Positions 1-8,928 of a stretch of 38,370 bases of DNA are shown here, piece after piece. Origin of the DNA: an uncultured Clostridia bacterium (lineage in GTDB: Bacteria > Bacillota > Clostridia > Christensenellales > Borkfalkiaceae). The notes beneath the pieces were generated by a model. It was not told where the DNA came from and did not search any database. It saw only the letters and a list, made by a program, of their open reading frames with translations. Both the position numbers and the translations under genes were made by a program. The stretch lies in the NCBI GenBank assembly GCA_947629695.1, contig CANREQ010000005.1:1-38370 (forward strand), read 5' to 3'. Position 1 is the stretch's first letter. Every line of letters starts with the position of its first letter.

Positions 1-2585
1 GAAACGCCCCCGCGGAAAAGAGCGATGAAGAAAAACAGGCCGAAATCAGCAGAAAAATACTCTTCGAGCCGGGCGAGTTCGCCGCGGAGAGCTATCGGCG
101 CAACCTCATTTTCAACGAAGATTCTTATTTCAATCATCCCATTCGCAACGAGGGCGATTATCTGAAAAGTTTTTCGGACGGCAAAACGGCGGAGCGCGAC
201 AATTCCGCCGTGCCCGACCAATCGTATACGGAAAATTATTCCGACGAGGCGGAGCGGAGCGCGTCCGATAATCCCACGCCCTCATATCTGTACGGCGAAA
301 GGCCGGTGGACGATCTCACGGACGTTTCCCCCGACGACGAGCCCGCGGACGGATACGACAGATACACGGTTGGCGGAGACAGAACGGATTACACGGACGA
401 TACTTCGGATGAAAGCGGCCAAACTTACCCAGATCCCGTGCAGGACGAAAGGGAGGACGGCTATGGCGAAAACTCTTTCGGCGGGCGCAATGACGACGTT
501 TCCCGCGGCGAGGATACAATGCGCGGAGACGAGCCCTTGCGCGGAATGGACAACGCGCGCGGAATAGATAATCGGCGCGGCATGGACGATATGCGCGAAA
601 GGGATAACTTATACGGCGATGAAAGCGCTGACGGCGAAGGGCAGGAAAGCTCCTCCATGCCGGAGAGGGCGCGCTCGGAAAGGCAGGCGGAAGATATTTA
701 CAGCCTATTCGGCTCGGCTAACCCGCGCGCACAGGGCGGCCGCGAAGAACCCCCCGCCCGTGAGGACAGGACTACCGGGAGCCGCGAAAATATATTCGAC
801 GACGACGGCGAAGAGGAGGACAATCTGTTCGGCGGAACGGGTTCGCTTTCGGGCGGCAACCGCGAAGCCGGAAGGGGTCAATTTGATACATCCCCCCGCG
901 AGCCCGCCTCACCCGACATCACTGCAAGGTCAAGCGAGAGCGCAAGCGACACAAGAAGGGATATTCTGATGCCCGATGCGGGCGGCAGAACGTCGGGCGA
1001 CAGCGCGCCGATATCTCCCGCAATGGGACGTGCACCCGCAGAAAAGGCCCCCGAACCTGCCGTGCGCGAGCCTGAGAAAGCCGAGGAAAAGCCCAAACAT
1101 GTCTGGAAGAGGTATGTGCGGCCCTCCCTCGAGTTGCTGGACGATTATCCCGAAAATAACAACGTCAACACGGCGGAGATAGAAGAGAGCAAGCGCATAA
1201 TTTGCGAAACGCTTTCAAGTTTCCGCATAGCGAGCGAAGTATCCAACGTCGTCGTCGGCCCCGCGATTACCCGCTACGACGTGGTGATAGAGGACAAAAC
1301 AAATATTAAAAACGCCTTGAAATACAAGGAAGCCATAGCTATGGCGCTGATGAAGGAAAACGTCAACGCATACCTGAATTACTCAAAGGGCGCGATTTCC
1401 ATCGAAGTGCCGAATAACAAACGCTCGGTAGTCGGGCTCAAGAGCATGTTGGCGAGCAGTCAATTTATAAACTGCAAGCCCAACACATTGACATTTGCCC
1501 TCGGCAAAAACGTGGAAGGACAGGTGGTTTGCCCCGATATTACCAAGATGCCGCACCTTCTCGTCGCGGGCACCACGGGAAGCGGTAAAAGTATTTGCCT
1601 GAGCGCGCTGATCGTCAGCTTGCTGTATAAATACGGCCCGGAGGAGCTTCGGTTTATACTCGTCGATCCCAAGCAGGTCGAGTTCATTTCCTACGACAAG
1701 CTCCCGCACTTGATGATAAACGAAATTATTTACGACGTTGACAAGGCCATCAAGGCGCTGAATTGGGCGATAAAGGAGATGGAGGACAGGTACGCCAAAT
1801 TCAAGGAGATGACCGAGCGCGGCATAGCTACCAAAAACCTCACGGAGTACAACGCGCATCTGCCCGAGGGCGAGGAAAAACTTCCGAAGATTGTAATAAT
1901 CCTCGATGAGTTCGGCGACCTGATGTTGCAGGCAAAAAAGGAAATCGAGGGGCGCATAATAAGGCTTGTGCAGAAGGCGCGCGCCTGCGGCATTCACCTT
2001 ATATTGGCTACCCAAAGACCCTCGGTTGACTGCATTACGGGCCTTATAAAATCCAACCTGCCCACGCGTATAGGCTTTAAAGTCAACTCCTTCGACGACG
2101 CGCGCTGTATTTTCGATATAGGCGGCGCGGAAAAATTGTTGGGCAAAGGCGATTTGTACTACCGTTCGGCGGAAAATCCGGAGCTCGCAAGGGTGCAGGG
2201 TTGCTTCATCGATACTCCCGAGGTGCAAAGGGTAACGGATTTCATAAAGGAAAACAACGAAACTTACTTCGACCAAACCGTGTCCGATTTCATAAACACG
2301 GTGGAAGAGCCCGAGGACAGCGGTTCGGACGACAGCTCGGCCGCAAATACCGAGACAAAGATAGACGATTTCTTTATAAAGGCTTTGAAATTCTGCGTCA
2401 CGAGCAACCAGGCTTCCGTTTCTATGATACAGCGGCGCTTCCCCATTGGCTATATGAAGGCCTGCAAGATAATCGATTGGATGGAAAACATGAATTACAT
2501 AACCCAATCGGAAGGCTCTAAACCGAGGAAGGTGCTGTTGTCGCGCGAGGAATTTATCAGGATTTTCGGGGACGTAGATGATTGA
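1..2585 (+). CDS. ftsK: DNA translocase FtsK/SpoIIIE, 5'-truncated
   Basis: The reading frame is open from base 3 to the TGA at 2583-2585, so the gene starts before the window; a GTG at 210 is only an internal codon. This protein is a hexameric ATP-driven motor that pumps chromosomal DNA through the division or sporulation septum. The visible part begins with a long acidic, low-complexity linker (to about base 1090), then the motor: beta-core, Walker A GTTGSGKS near 1569-1592, Walker B VIILDEFGDL near 1894-1923 and the TQRPSVDCITGLIKSNLPTR stretch. A C-terminal winged-helix gamma domain (about 2370-2570, with QRRFPIGYMKACKIIDWME and GSKPRKVL) should read the DNA orienting sequences. The N-terminal membrane segments expected in the family lie outside the window. 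It overlaps rimO by 8 bases. FtsK and SpoIIIE cannot be separated from this part alone. Confidence 0.96.
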   Translation, partial: NAPAEKSDEEKQAEISRKILFEPGEFAAESYRRNLIFNEDSYFNHPIRNEGDYLKSFSDGKTAERDNSAVPDQSYTENYSDEAERSASDNPTPSYLYGERPVDDLTDVSPDDEPADGYDRYTVGGDRTDYTDDTSDESGQTYPDPVQDEREDGYGENSFGGRNDDVSRGEDTMRGDEPLRGMDNARGIDNRRGMDDMRERDNLYGDESADGEGQESSSMPERARSERQAEDIYSLFGSANPRAQGGREEPPAREDRTTGSRENIFDDDGEEEDNLFGGTGSLSGGNREAGRGQFDTSPREPASPDITARSSESASDTRRDILMPDAGGRTSGDSAPISPAMGRAPAEKAPEPAVREPEKAEEKPKHVWKRYVRPSLELLDDYPENNNVNTAEIEESKRIICETLSSFRIASEVSNVVVGPAITRYDVVIEDKTNIKNALKYKEAIAMALMKENVNAYLNYSKGAISIEVPNNKRSVVGLKSMLASSQFINCKPNTLTFALGKNVEGQVVCPDITKMPHLLVAGTTGSGKSICLSALIVSLLYKYGPEELRFILVDPKQVEFISYDKLPHLMINEIIYDVDKAIKALNWAIKEMEDRYAKFKEMTERGIATKNLTEYNAHLPEGEEKLPKIVIILDEFGDLMLQAKKEIEGRIIRLVQKARACGIHLILATQRPSVDCITGLIKSNLPTRIGFKVNSFDDARCIFDIGGAEKLLGKGDLYYRSAENPELARVQGCFIDTPEVQRVTDFIKENNETYFDQTVSDFINTVEEPEDSGSDDSSAANTETKIDDFFIKALKFCVTSNQASVSMIQRRFPIGYMKACKIIDWMENMNYITQSEGSKPRKVLLSREEFIRIFGDVDD
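504..611 (+). repeat. 18-bp tandem repeat coding a hexapeptide in the FtsK linker
   Basis: Six consecutive 18-base units encode RGEDTM, RGDEPL, RGMDNA, RGIDNR, RGMDDM and RERDNL, with a weak seventh (YGDESA) to base 629. The units keep Arg-Gly at positions 1-2 and an acidic residue at position 4. They lie in the disordered linker between the membrane part and the motor of FtsK, so copy number could change linker length without changing the frame. The periodicity is read directly; any function is inference. Confidence 0.75.
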
Positions 2586-3915
2586 TTTTTCTGCTAAAAA
2601 ATTCGGGCTTATATCGCTCGGATGCGATAAAAACCGCGTTGACAGCGAAAAACTCCTCGCGATGATAAAATCCCGCGGGGGGAAGATAGTAAGCCGCGCG
2701 GAAGAAGCGGATATTTTGATTGTAAATACCTGCGCTTTCTTGAATAAATCGCGGAAAGAAGCCATAGAGACGGTCATAAAATACGCAAATTTAAAGGACG
2801 GCGGACTTGAAAAGTTGGTCGTAAGCGGCTGTCTCCCCCAAAAATACGTGGGGGAGCTGTATCCGGAGCTTACCGAGGCCGATGTCTTTCTCGGCACGGG
2901 CGATTACGACAAACTGTTCGACGCTTTGCAGACTTCCTATGAGGGGGAGCGGGTTAATTTCGTCGGTACGGGCGATAATTTGTATGTGAGCGACAGGGTG
3001 ATTACTACGCCTTGTCACTTTGCATATCTGAAAATAGCCGAGGGGTGTGATAATTTCTGCACTTACTGCTTAATACCCAAAATACGCGGCAAGTACGTGA
3101 GCTTCCCCGTTGAAAAATTACTCGCCGAAGCTTCCTCGCTCGGCGACGTGTCGGAGCTTATTTTGGTCGCCCAGGATGTTTCGAGATACGGAATTGACCT
3201 GTACGGAAAAAATTTTCTTGTAAATTTTTTGGAAAAACTGACAACACTTGTCAACATAAATAGTGTAAGATTATTGTACTGTTATCCCGATATGATAGAC
3301 GACGCGCTGATTGCGGAAATAAGGGATAATCCGAAGATAATAAAATACCTCGATATTCCCCTGCAACACAGCGAGGATCGGGTTTTAAAGCTCATGAACA
3401 GGCGGGGAAGCCGTGAGGGGTATTTAAATCTCATTCGTAAACTGCGCGAAGAGATCCCCCAAATCGCCATCCGCTCCACATTTATAAGCGGATTTCCCAC
3501 CGAGACGGAGGAGGAGTGCGACGCACTCTGCGACTTTTTGAAAGAGGCAAAGCTCACCAATTGCGGGTTTTTCGCATACTCGAGGGAGCCGGACACACCC
3601 GCATACAAGCTCAAAGGTCAGATTGCGTACAAAGATAAGCTCAGGCGAGTGAAAAAGCTTTACGCCGTCCAGCGCGAAATATCGCGGGAATTTTTGCAGA
3701 GTTTTGTCGGCAAAAAGATAAAAGTTTTATGCGACGGCATAGATTACGGCAAAAAGCGCTTTTACGGGCGCGCGTACTTCAGCGCGCCGGAGATCGACGG
3801 GCTGGTGTATTTTAAAGCGTCGAACGCCGTGCAGGGACAGTACTACGACGTAATCATAGACAAATACGGGGATTACGATTTATTCGGGCATACGGAGGAT
3901 TACAATGAACGATAA
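2578..3915 (+). CDS. rimO: Ribosomal protein S12 methylthiotransferase RimO
   Basis: RimO is a radical-SAM enzyme that adds a methylthio group to the conserved aspartate of ribosomal protein S12. The N-terminal UPF0004 domain carries GLISLGCDKNRVDSE, the RimO rather than MiaB signature, with cluster cysteines C16, C52 and C85. The radical-SAM CxxxCxxC is EGCDNFCTYC (C157, C161, C164), and a TRAM-like RNA-binding tail follows. At 445 residues it has the usual family length. The ATG at 2578 overlaps the end of ftsK by 8 bases, and the 3' end overlaps pgsA by 11 bases, so translation is probably coupled. The second methylthiotransferase in the window (30122) is MiaB; the two are told apart by their N-terminal motifs. 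Confidence 0.97.
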   Translation: MIDFSAKKFGLISLGCDKNRVDSEKLLAMIKSRGGKIVSRAEEADILIVNTCAFLNKSRKEAIETVIKYANLKDGGLEKLVVSGCLPQKYVGELYPELTEADVFLGTGDYDKLFDALQTSYEGERVNFVGTGDNLYVSDRVITTPCHFAYLKIAEGCDNFCTYCLIPKIRGKYVSFPVEKLLAEASSLGDVSELILVAQDVSRYGIDLYGKNFLVNFLEKLTTLVNINSVRLLYCYPDMIDDALIAEIRDNPKIIKYLDIPLQHSEDRVLKLMNRRGSREGYLNLIRKLREEIPQIAIRSTFISGFPTETEEECDALCDFLKEAKLTNCGFFAYSREPDTPAYKLKGQIAYKDKLRRVKKLYAVQREISREFLQSFVGKKIKVLCDGIDYGKKRFYGRAYFSAPEIDGLVYFKASNAVQGQYYDVIIDKYGDYDLFGHTEDYNER

Positions 3916-4585
3916 TTTGGAAGAAAAAGAAGAAGCCGCAACAGAGCGGCAGAACGGCAAATTTTATAAATTCGTCGCGGGCAGGGGGGTAATGAATTTA
4001 CCCAACAAGCTCACAATTTCCCGCGTGGTGATGATACCCCTTTTTGTGCTGTTCTTTTATCTGAATTTCAAAGGGCATTATTTTTGCGCGCTCGCAGTCT
4101 TTGCGTTGGCGAGCTTCACCGATTTTCTCGATGGGTTTTTGGCGAGAAAGTATAAACTCGTAACCAATTTGGGCAAATTTTTAGACCCTGTGGCGGATAA
4201 AGTCCTCGTCGCGTCGGCTATGATAGTAATGCTCACGGAGCCATATTTCTTTACCGCATATCTCGGCGGTTGGGCTATGATTGCCGCGGGCTGTTGCGTC
4301 GCCCTGATTATGGCGAGGGAGCTCATAGTAAGCGGGTTCAGAATGGTCGCGGCCGACGCGCGTGTGGTTATCGCAGCGGATCATGTAGGCAAGGTAAAGA
4401 CTGTTTTTCAGGATATGAGCATGGTGGTTTTGCTCGTCTTTGCGGGCTTTTCGGAGTTTTTCGGCGGAATCGCTATGAAGATTTTGAATTATACGGGGCT
4501 CGTTTTGCTCGCGTACGCGACAATTTTAACGGTCGTATCGGGCGTAAATTACCTCGTTAAAAACAGACACGTTCTCAAACAATGA
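3905..4585 (+). CDS. pgsA: CDP-diacylglycerol--glycerol-3-phosphate 3-phosphatidyltransferase
   Basis: PgsA makes phosphatidylglycerolphosphate from CDP-diacylglycerol and glycerol 3-phosphate in the membrane, the committed step to phosphatidylglycerol and cardiolipin. The complete CDP-alcohol phosphotransferase motif D-x2-DG-x2-AR-x8-G-x3-D-x3-D is present (D73, D76-G77, A80-R81, G90, D94, D98), and several hydrophobic segments follow. The start is ambiguous: the ATG at 3905 has a perfect GGAGG (3894-3898) 6 bases upstream and adds a charged 29-residue leader, whereas the ATG at 3992 begins MNLPNKLTISR, where most PgsA proteins start, and follows a G-rich stretch. I prefer 3905 for its ribosome binding site. 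It sits between rimO and cinA, as in many Clostridia. Confidence 0.95.
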   Translation: MNDNLEEKEEAATERQNGKFYKFVAGRGVMNLPNKLTISRVVMIPLFVLFFYLNFKGHYFCALAVFALASFTDFLDGFLARKYKLVTNLGKFLDPVADKVLVASAMIVMLTEPYFFTAYLGGWAMIAAGCCVALIMARELIVSGFRMVAADARVVIAADHVGKVKTVFQDMSMVVLLVFAGFSEFFGGIAMKILNYTGLVLLAYATILTVVSGVNYLVKNRHVLKQ

Positions 4586-5700
4586 ACAGGGAAGAAAACA
4601 ACAAAACGCGCGGGAAAAACATCCTGCTTTCATTTTGCAACAAGCGTTCGTCAGATTTTTCTTTTGAGGCAAACGTCTGCGCACGGTGCGCTTCTCTCGG
4701 TTATTATTTCGATAAATCGAGCCGCGTTGCATTCGATAATCCGAAGGAGATCGTGCGCGCGATAAAGGACGGCGCGGCGCATTTCGATAATATTCTGATT
4801 TTATATCCGCATGAAATGGACGGCGCGGTAAAGAAGTTCGTCTCCGAGTTGCTCGGCGCGCAGTTTGACGCGATAGGCGTCCTCGATAGCGGAAACATCA
4901 CGGTTTTTACCATGTTTTCGGATTGCGCCAACAGGATAACTTTCGACGATGTCAAAGCCGCGCTCGACAAAAAATATTCGGTTTGCTTCGACAGGGCTGT
5001 CATAAAGACGGTGGGCGCGCCCCATCCGCTTGCGGAAGAAGCGATTAAGTGCGCAAATTCCGTGCTCCGTGCGGACGGCGGAAACGAAGCGTTTATAAAT
5101 GTAAGCGAAAGCTTCGGCGATTGCCGCATAGAGATTGTCTATACGGATACCACCCCGAAAATGACGGTGGACGGCGCGATTCGCGAGCTCTTGCTCAAAC
5201 TCAATCCCTACGTATACGCCATGGAAGATATTTCCCTTGCCGAACAGGTTTTCAGGCTTTTAAAGCTCAGGCGTATGCGCATATCCGTCGCGGAGTCGTT
5301 TACGGGCGGGGGAGTGGGCAAGAGCCTCGTAGAAGTGCCCGGCGTATCCGAAGTTTTCATAGAGGGTCTGAACACCTATTCCAACCTGTCCAAAAGTCAA
5401 AGGCTGGGCGTCGGTGAGGAAACTTTGCGCCGCTACGGCGCGGTGTCCGCAGAGACGGCGGTTGAAATGGCGGCAGGACTACTATCTACGGGGAATTGCG
5501 ATATAGCCGTATCCACAACGGGCATAGCCGGGCCGAAATCGGATAACACTCAGAAGCCAGTCGGCCTCGCATATATCGGCGTCGGGACGGCGGAGGGCGG
5601 CGTGCAGGCGCACCGCTTCGACTTTTCCGGCGACAGGGAGACGATCACCCGCACGGCCATAAACGAGGCGTTGTTCCTCGTCTATAAAGAGTTAAAATAA
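4582..5700 (+). CDS. cinA: CinA-like protein: degenerate MoCF half plus intact PncC (NMN deamidase) half
   Basis: The C-terminal half (from about residue 215) is a recognisable PncC/CinA domain, which converts nicotinamide mononucleotide to nicotinic acid mononucleotide. It has [11 protein letters not shown] (Ser239; the usual Cys after it is Phe240), [16 protein letters not shown] and STTGIAGP. The N-terminal half occupies the place of the molybdopterin-binding-like COG1058 domain but lacks its GGLGPTxDD signature; the matching position reads [11 protein letters not shown] (about 71-81). Total length is 372 residues against about 410 for full CinA. The ATG overlaps the pgsA stop (ATGA), and recA follows after 17 bases, the classical cinA-recA arrangement. 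Assignment of the C-terminal half is firm; the N-terminal half may be a pseudo-domain. Confidence 0.9.
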   Translation: MNREENNKTRGKNILLSFCNKRSSDFSFEANVCARCASLGYYFDKSSRVAFDNPKEIVRAIKDGAAHFDNILILYPHEMDGAVKKFVSELLGAQFDAIGVLDSGNITVFTMFSDCANRITFDDVKAALDKKYSVCFDRAVIKTVGAPHPLAEEAIKCANSVLRADGGNEAFINVSESFGDCRIEIVYTDTTPKMTVDGAIRELLLKLNPYVYAMEDISLAEQVFRLLKLRRMRISVAESFTGGGVGKSLVEVPGVSEVFIEGLNTYSNLSKSQRLGVGEETLRRYGAVSAETAVEMAAGLLSTGNCDIAVSTTGIAGPKSDNTQKPVGLAYIGVGTAEGGVQAHRFDFSGDRETITRTAINEALFLVYKELK

Positions 5701-5717
5701 TCAGGAGATTTACTTAT

Positions 5718-6731
5718 ATGAACGAAGAAAAATTCAAGGCGTTAAACTCAACCATTGCCATGATCGAAAAGCAGTACGGCAAGGGCGCGATAATGAAGCT
5801 CGGCGACGAAAACGTCAATTCAGAGATTGAAGTTATCCCCACCGGTTGCCTTTCGCTTGACCTCGCTCTCGGCGTAGGCGGCGTACCCCGCGGAAGAATT
5901 ATGGAAATTTTCGGACCCGAATCGTCCGGCAAAACCACGGTTGCGCTCCACATCATAGCGCAGGCGCAGAAAGCGGGCGGCGTCGCGGCGTTTATCGACG
6001 CGGAACATGCTCTCGACGCGGTATACGCAAAGGCTTTGGGAGTAAAAACCGACGAGCTGTACATTTCCCAGCCCGACACGGGAGAGCAGGCCCTCGACAT
6101 ATGCGAGTCTTTGGTCCGCTCCAGCGCGGTTGACGTAATAGTTGTCGATTCGGTCGCGGCTTTAACGCCCAAGGCGGAGATCGAGGGGGATATGGGCGAT
6201 ACGCACGTCGGACTTCTCGCCCGCCTCATGTCGCAGGCTTTGAGGAAGCTCACCGCCATAACCAACCGCTCCAAAACATGCGTGATCTTCATCAACCAAT
6301 TGCGCGAAAAAGTGGGCGTTATGTTCGGCAATCCCGAAACTACCCCCGGCGGCAAAGCTTTGAAATATTTCGCATCTATACGCCTCGACATAAGAAAGGC
6401 CGACGCGCTTAAAAACGAGGGCGAGATCATAGGTAACAGGGCGAAGGCGAAGGTCGTAAAGAACAAAGTCGCACCCCCGTTCAAGGTCGCGGAGTTCGAT
6501 ATAATTTACGGCACAGGCATTTCCCAGCAGGGGTGCTTGATAGACCTCGGCCTCGAGTACGGCATATTGACCAAGAGCGGCGCGTGGTTCAACTACAACG
6601 ACGAAAAACTTGCCAACGGCAGGGAGAAAATGCGCGATTATCTCATTTCCAATCCTTCTCTCGCCGCCGAAATAGAAAATAAAATAAGGGAAGCGCATAA
6701 AGCTTCCGTCAAAAAGACGCAGGATGACTGA
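5718..6731 (+). CDS. recA: Recombinase RecA
   Basis: RecA forms ATP-dependent filaments on single-stranded DNA, carries out homologous strand exchange and activates LexA-type self-cleavage. Walker A is GPESSGKTT (66-74). [16 protein letters not shown], the [10 protein letters not shown] region and [20 protein letters not shown] (loop 2) are all present. Its 337 residues are a slightly short version because the acidic C-terminal tail is brief (ending KTQDD). The ATG at 5718 has AGGAG at 5703-5707, 10 bases upstream. The TGA overlaps the ATG of nadE by one base (TGATG), so nadE is probably coupled to recA. No LexA-like box was recognised upstream, and the gene is probably read through from cinA. 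Confidence 0.99.
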   Translation: MNEEKFKALNSTIAMIEKQYGKGAIMKLGDENVNSEIEVIPTGCLSLDLALGVGGVPRGRIMEIFGPESSGKTTVALHIIAQAQKAGGVAAFIDAEHALDAVYAKALGVKTDELYISQPDTGEQALDICESLVRSSAVDVIVVDSVAALTPKAEIEGDMGDTHVGLLARLMSQALRKLTAITNRSKTCVIFINQLREKVGVMFGNPETTPGGKALKYFASIRLDIRKADALKNEGEIIGNRAKAKVVKNKVAPPFKVAEFDIIYGTGISQQGCLIDLGLEYGILTKSGAWFNYNDEKLANGREKMRDYLISNPSLAAEIENKIREAHKASVKKTQDD

Positions 6732-8650
6732 TGAATTACGGATTTGTTAAAGTTTGCGCGGCGACCGCCGCGATAAGTGTAGCCGACCCAATGACAAACG
6801 CCAAAGCCATTTCCGATTGCATAGCGGAGGCAGACGGAAAGGGTGCGCAGATAATCGTATTTCCGGAGCTTTCCGTAAGCGGCTATACGTGCGGGGATCT
6901 GTTCAACCAGACTACCTTGATACGCGGGGTCGAGGACGCGATTGCGTATATCGCGGAAAGCACGCGGACGGCAAAAGCGCTGTGCTTTGTGGGCGCGCCC
7001 ATTGTCATGCAGGGCAGGCTTTATAACTGTGCCGTCGCCATAAACAAGGGCAAAATCTTAGGCGTTGTTCCCAAAATCAATCTTCCCAATTACGGGGAGT
7101 TTTACGAACGCCGCCATTTCTACCCCGGCGGTGAAGGAGTGGACGAAGTTGTAATTTGCGGCAAAAAAGTTCCTTTCGGTCCGGATATTATCTTCCGCGC
7201 GGAGGGATACGAGGATATTTGCGTCGCGTGTGAGATTTGCGAGGACCTTTGGGTTGCCGAAAGCCCCGCCGTCCGCCACGCAAAAGCAGGCGCGGACATC
7301 ATAGTAAACCTCTCTTGCAGCGACGAGGTGGTGGGCAAGGCCGAATACCGCAGAGATCTGGTCAAAATTCAGTCGGCAAAGCTTTTGTGCGGCTATGTCT
7401 ATTGCGACGCGGGCGACGGAGAAAGCACTACCGACATGGTTTTTGCCGGCCATAACCTCATTTGCGAAAACGGCTCTGTGATCGCCGAGAGCAAACTGTT
7501 TGAAAACGGGCTTTTATACGGCGAAATAGACGTGGACAGGTTGGCCGCGGAAAGGCGCAGGACGGCCGATAATTTCTTCGCGGACAGCCGAAAATACCCG
7601 CACACATGCGTATCCTTTACGCTTAACGATAAAAAATTTGCGCTCAGCCGCAAAATTCCCCGCTATCCATTTGTACCCGACGGCGGCGACGAGATAAACG
7701 CGCGCGCAAAGCTCATTCTTACCATGCAGGCCAAGGGGCTGGCAAAGAGAATTGCCCACGCAAAGGCCAAAACCGCAGTGCTGGGCATATCGGGCGGGCT
7801 CGATTCCGCGCTTGCGCTGTTGGTCGTAAGGCGCGCCTTTATTCTGCTCGGCAAGCCGCTTGAGGATATAATCGCCGTCACGATGCCCGGCTTCGGCACA
7901 ACGTCGCGCACGCGCGACAATTCGGTTAAACTCATCGCGCTTACGGGTGCGACGTGCAGGACGGTGGACATCACCCAAAGCGTCAAAATGCACTTTAATG
8001 ATATCGGTCAGGACGAAAACGCGCACGACGTGACTTACGAAAACGCCCAGGCGAGAATGCGCACGATGATTTTGATGGATATAGCCAACAAGACGGGCGG
8101 CCTCGTCGTGGGCACGGGAGATTTGAGCGAACTCGCCCTCGGCTGGGCAACTTATAACGGCGACCATATGTCAATGTACGGGGTCAATTGCTCGGTGCCC
8201 AAGACGCTTGTTAAATACCTCATAAATTACGAGGCGGAAAGCATAGGCGGGGAGTGCGGCGAAGTCTTGAAGGATATTCTCGGCACGGAGATAAGTCCCG
8301 AGCTGTTGCCGCCCGACAAGAGCGGTAAAATCGCGCAGAAAACGGAAGATATAATAGGGCCTTACGCCTTGCACGATTTCTTCCTGTATTATTGCACGCG
8401 TTGGGGATTTTCACCCGATAAAATCAGATATCTTGCGGGCGTCGCCTTTAAGGGCGTGTACGACGACGGGGAAATACTCAAGTGGATGAAGAAGTTCTAT
8501 TCGCGCTTTTTCTCCCAGCAATTCAAGCGTTCCTGCATACCGGACGGCGTAAAAGTGGGCACGATAACCCTTTCGCCGCGCGGCGATTGGCGCATGCCTT
8601 CGGACGCAGTCGCCGCCCTTTGGCTGAGCGAGCTGGGCATAGAGCAGTAG
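6731..8650 (+). CDS. nadE: Glutamine-dependent NAD+ synthetase
   Basis: NadE amidates nicotinic acid adenine dinucleotide to NAD+ using ATP and ammonia from glutamine. The N-terminal nitrilase/glutaminase domain has the expected triad: Glu46 in FPELSVSGY, Lys115 in VPKINLPNYGEFYE and Cys170 in CEICEDLW. The C-terminal synthetase domain has the PP-loop GISGGLDSAL (about 352-361), GTGDLSELALGW and a carboxy-terminal half typical of the 640-residue two-domain form. The ATG overlaps the recA stop by one base. Placement between recA and rny is not the usual Clostridia order, where rny follows recA more directly; the nearby PncC domain in cinA belongs to the same NAD route. A terminator candidate follows at 8735-8770. 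Confidence 0.97.
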   Translation: MNYGFVKVCAATAAISVADPMTNAKAISDCIAEADGKGAQIIVFPELSVSGYTCGDLFNQTTLIRGVEDAIAYIAESTRTAKALCFVGAPIVMQGRLYNCAVAINKGKILGVVPKINLPNYGEFYERRHFYPGGEGVDEVVICGKKVPFGPDIIFRAEGYEDICVACEICEDLWVAESPAVRHAKAGADIIVNLSCSDEVVGKAEYRRDLVKIQSAKLLCGYVYCDAGDGESTTDMVFAGHNLICENGSVIAESKLFENGLLYGEIDVDRLAAERRRTADNFFADSRKYPHTCVSFTLNDKKFALSRKIPRYPFVPDGGDEINARAKLILTMQAKGLAKRIAHAKAKTAVLGISGGLDSALALLVVRRAFILLGKPLEDIIAVTMPGFGTTSRTRDNSVKLIALTGATCRTVDITQSVKMHFNDIGQDENAHDVTYENAQARMRTMILMDIANKTGGLVVGTGDLSELALGWATYNGDHMSMYGVNCSVPKTLVKYLINYEAESIGGECGEVLKDILGTEISPELLPPDKSGKIAQKTEDIIGPYALHDFFLYYCTRWGFSPDKIRYLAGVAFKGVYDDGEILKWMKKFYSRFFSQQFKRSCIPDGVKVGTITLSPRGDWRMPSDAVAALWLSELGIEQ

Positions 8651-8734
8651 AAAATAATAGCCTTTAATTGTGCGTTTGTTTGCGATTAAAGCAAAAAAAT
8701 TTAACAAAGAATACAAAAATTTTTGGGATTTTAT

Positions 8735-8770
8735 ACCCGCGTATTGTCTTTACGGCTTGCGCGGGTTTTT
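8735..8770 (+). terminator. Candidate rho-independent terminator after nadE
   Basis: A 7-bp perfect stem ACCCGCG (8735-8741) / CGCGGGT (8760-8766) runs straight into five T residues (8766-8770). The 18-base loop is longer than ideal. It lies 85 bases after the nadE stop and before the rny promoter, within a 278-base gap (8651-8928) that otherwise holds only that promoter and AT-rich sequence. Confidence 0.5.
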
Positions 8771-8829
8771 GTCTGTATATCTTAAAAGTTAATATTTACA
8801 GTATATTTGACTGTTTATCTGTAAATAAA

Positions 8830-8858
8830 TTGACTTTTGCGCTTGGTTAGTGTAAAAT
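8830..8858 (+). promoter_or_regulatory. Sigma-A promoter of rny
   Basis: TTGACT (8830-8835), a 17-base spacer and TAAAAT (8853-8858) match the vegetative consensus at 10 of 12 positions. Transcription should begin near 8865, giving a leader of about 64 bases to the rny ATG at 8929, which has a full AGGAGG at 8915-8920. Confidence 0.75.
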
Positions 8859-8928
8859 AAACTCAGGATATAACTTAGGTTTCAAAAACTTTCGATTATA
8901 TTTAAAATTAAATCAGGAGGCTTAAAGT

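Noticed and set aside
1383-2897. Long open frame (504 codons) on the - strand opposite ftsK
   Set aside because: It lies wholly antisense to strongly conserved FtsK and RimO coding sequence, has no recognisable motif, and is explained by codon bias of the real genes.
8662-8691. Hairpin CTTTAATTG / CGATTAAAG just after nadE as a terminator
   Set aside because: The stem is AT-rich with a wobble pair and is followed by an A-run rather than a T-run; the downstream GC-rich hairpin is a better terminator.
8668-8850. Possible 60-residue small protein between nadE and rny
   Set aside because: It would span the terminator candidate and enter the rny promoter, has no ribosome binding site, and its composition is that of AT-rich spacer.
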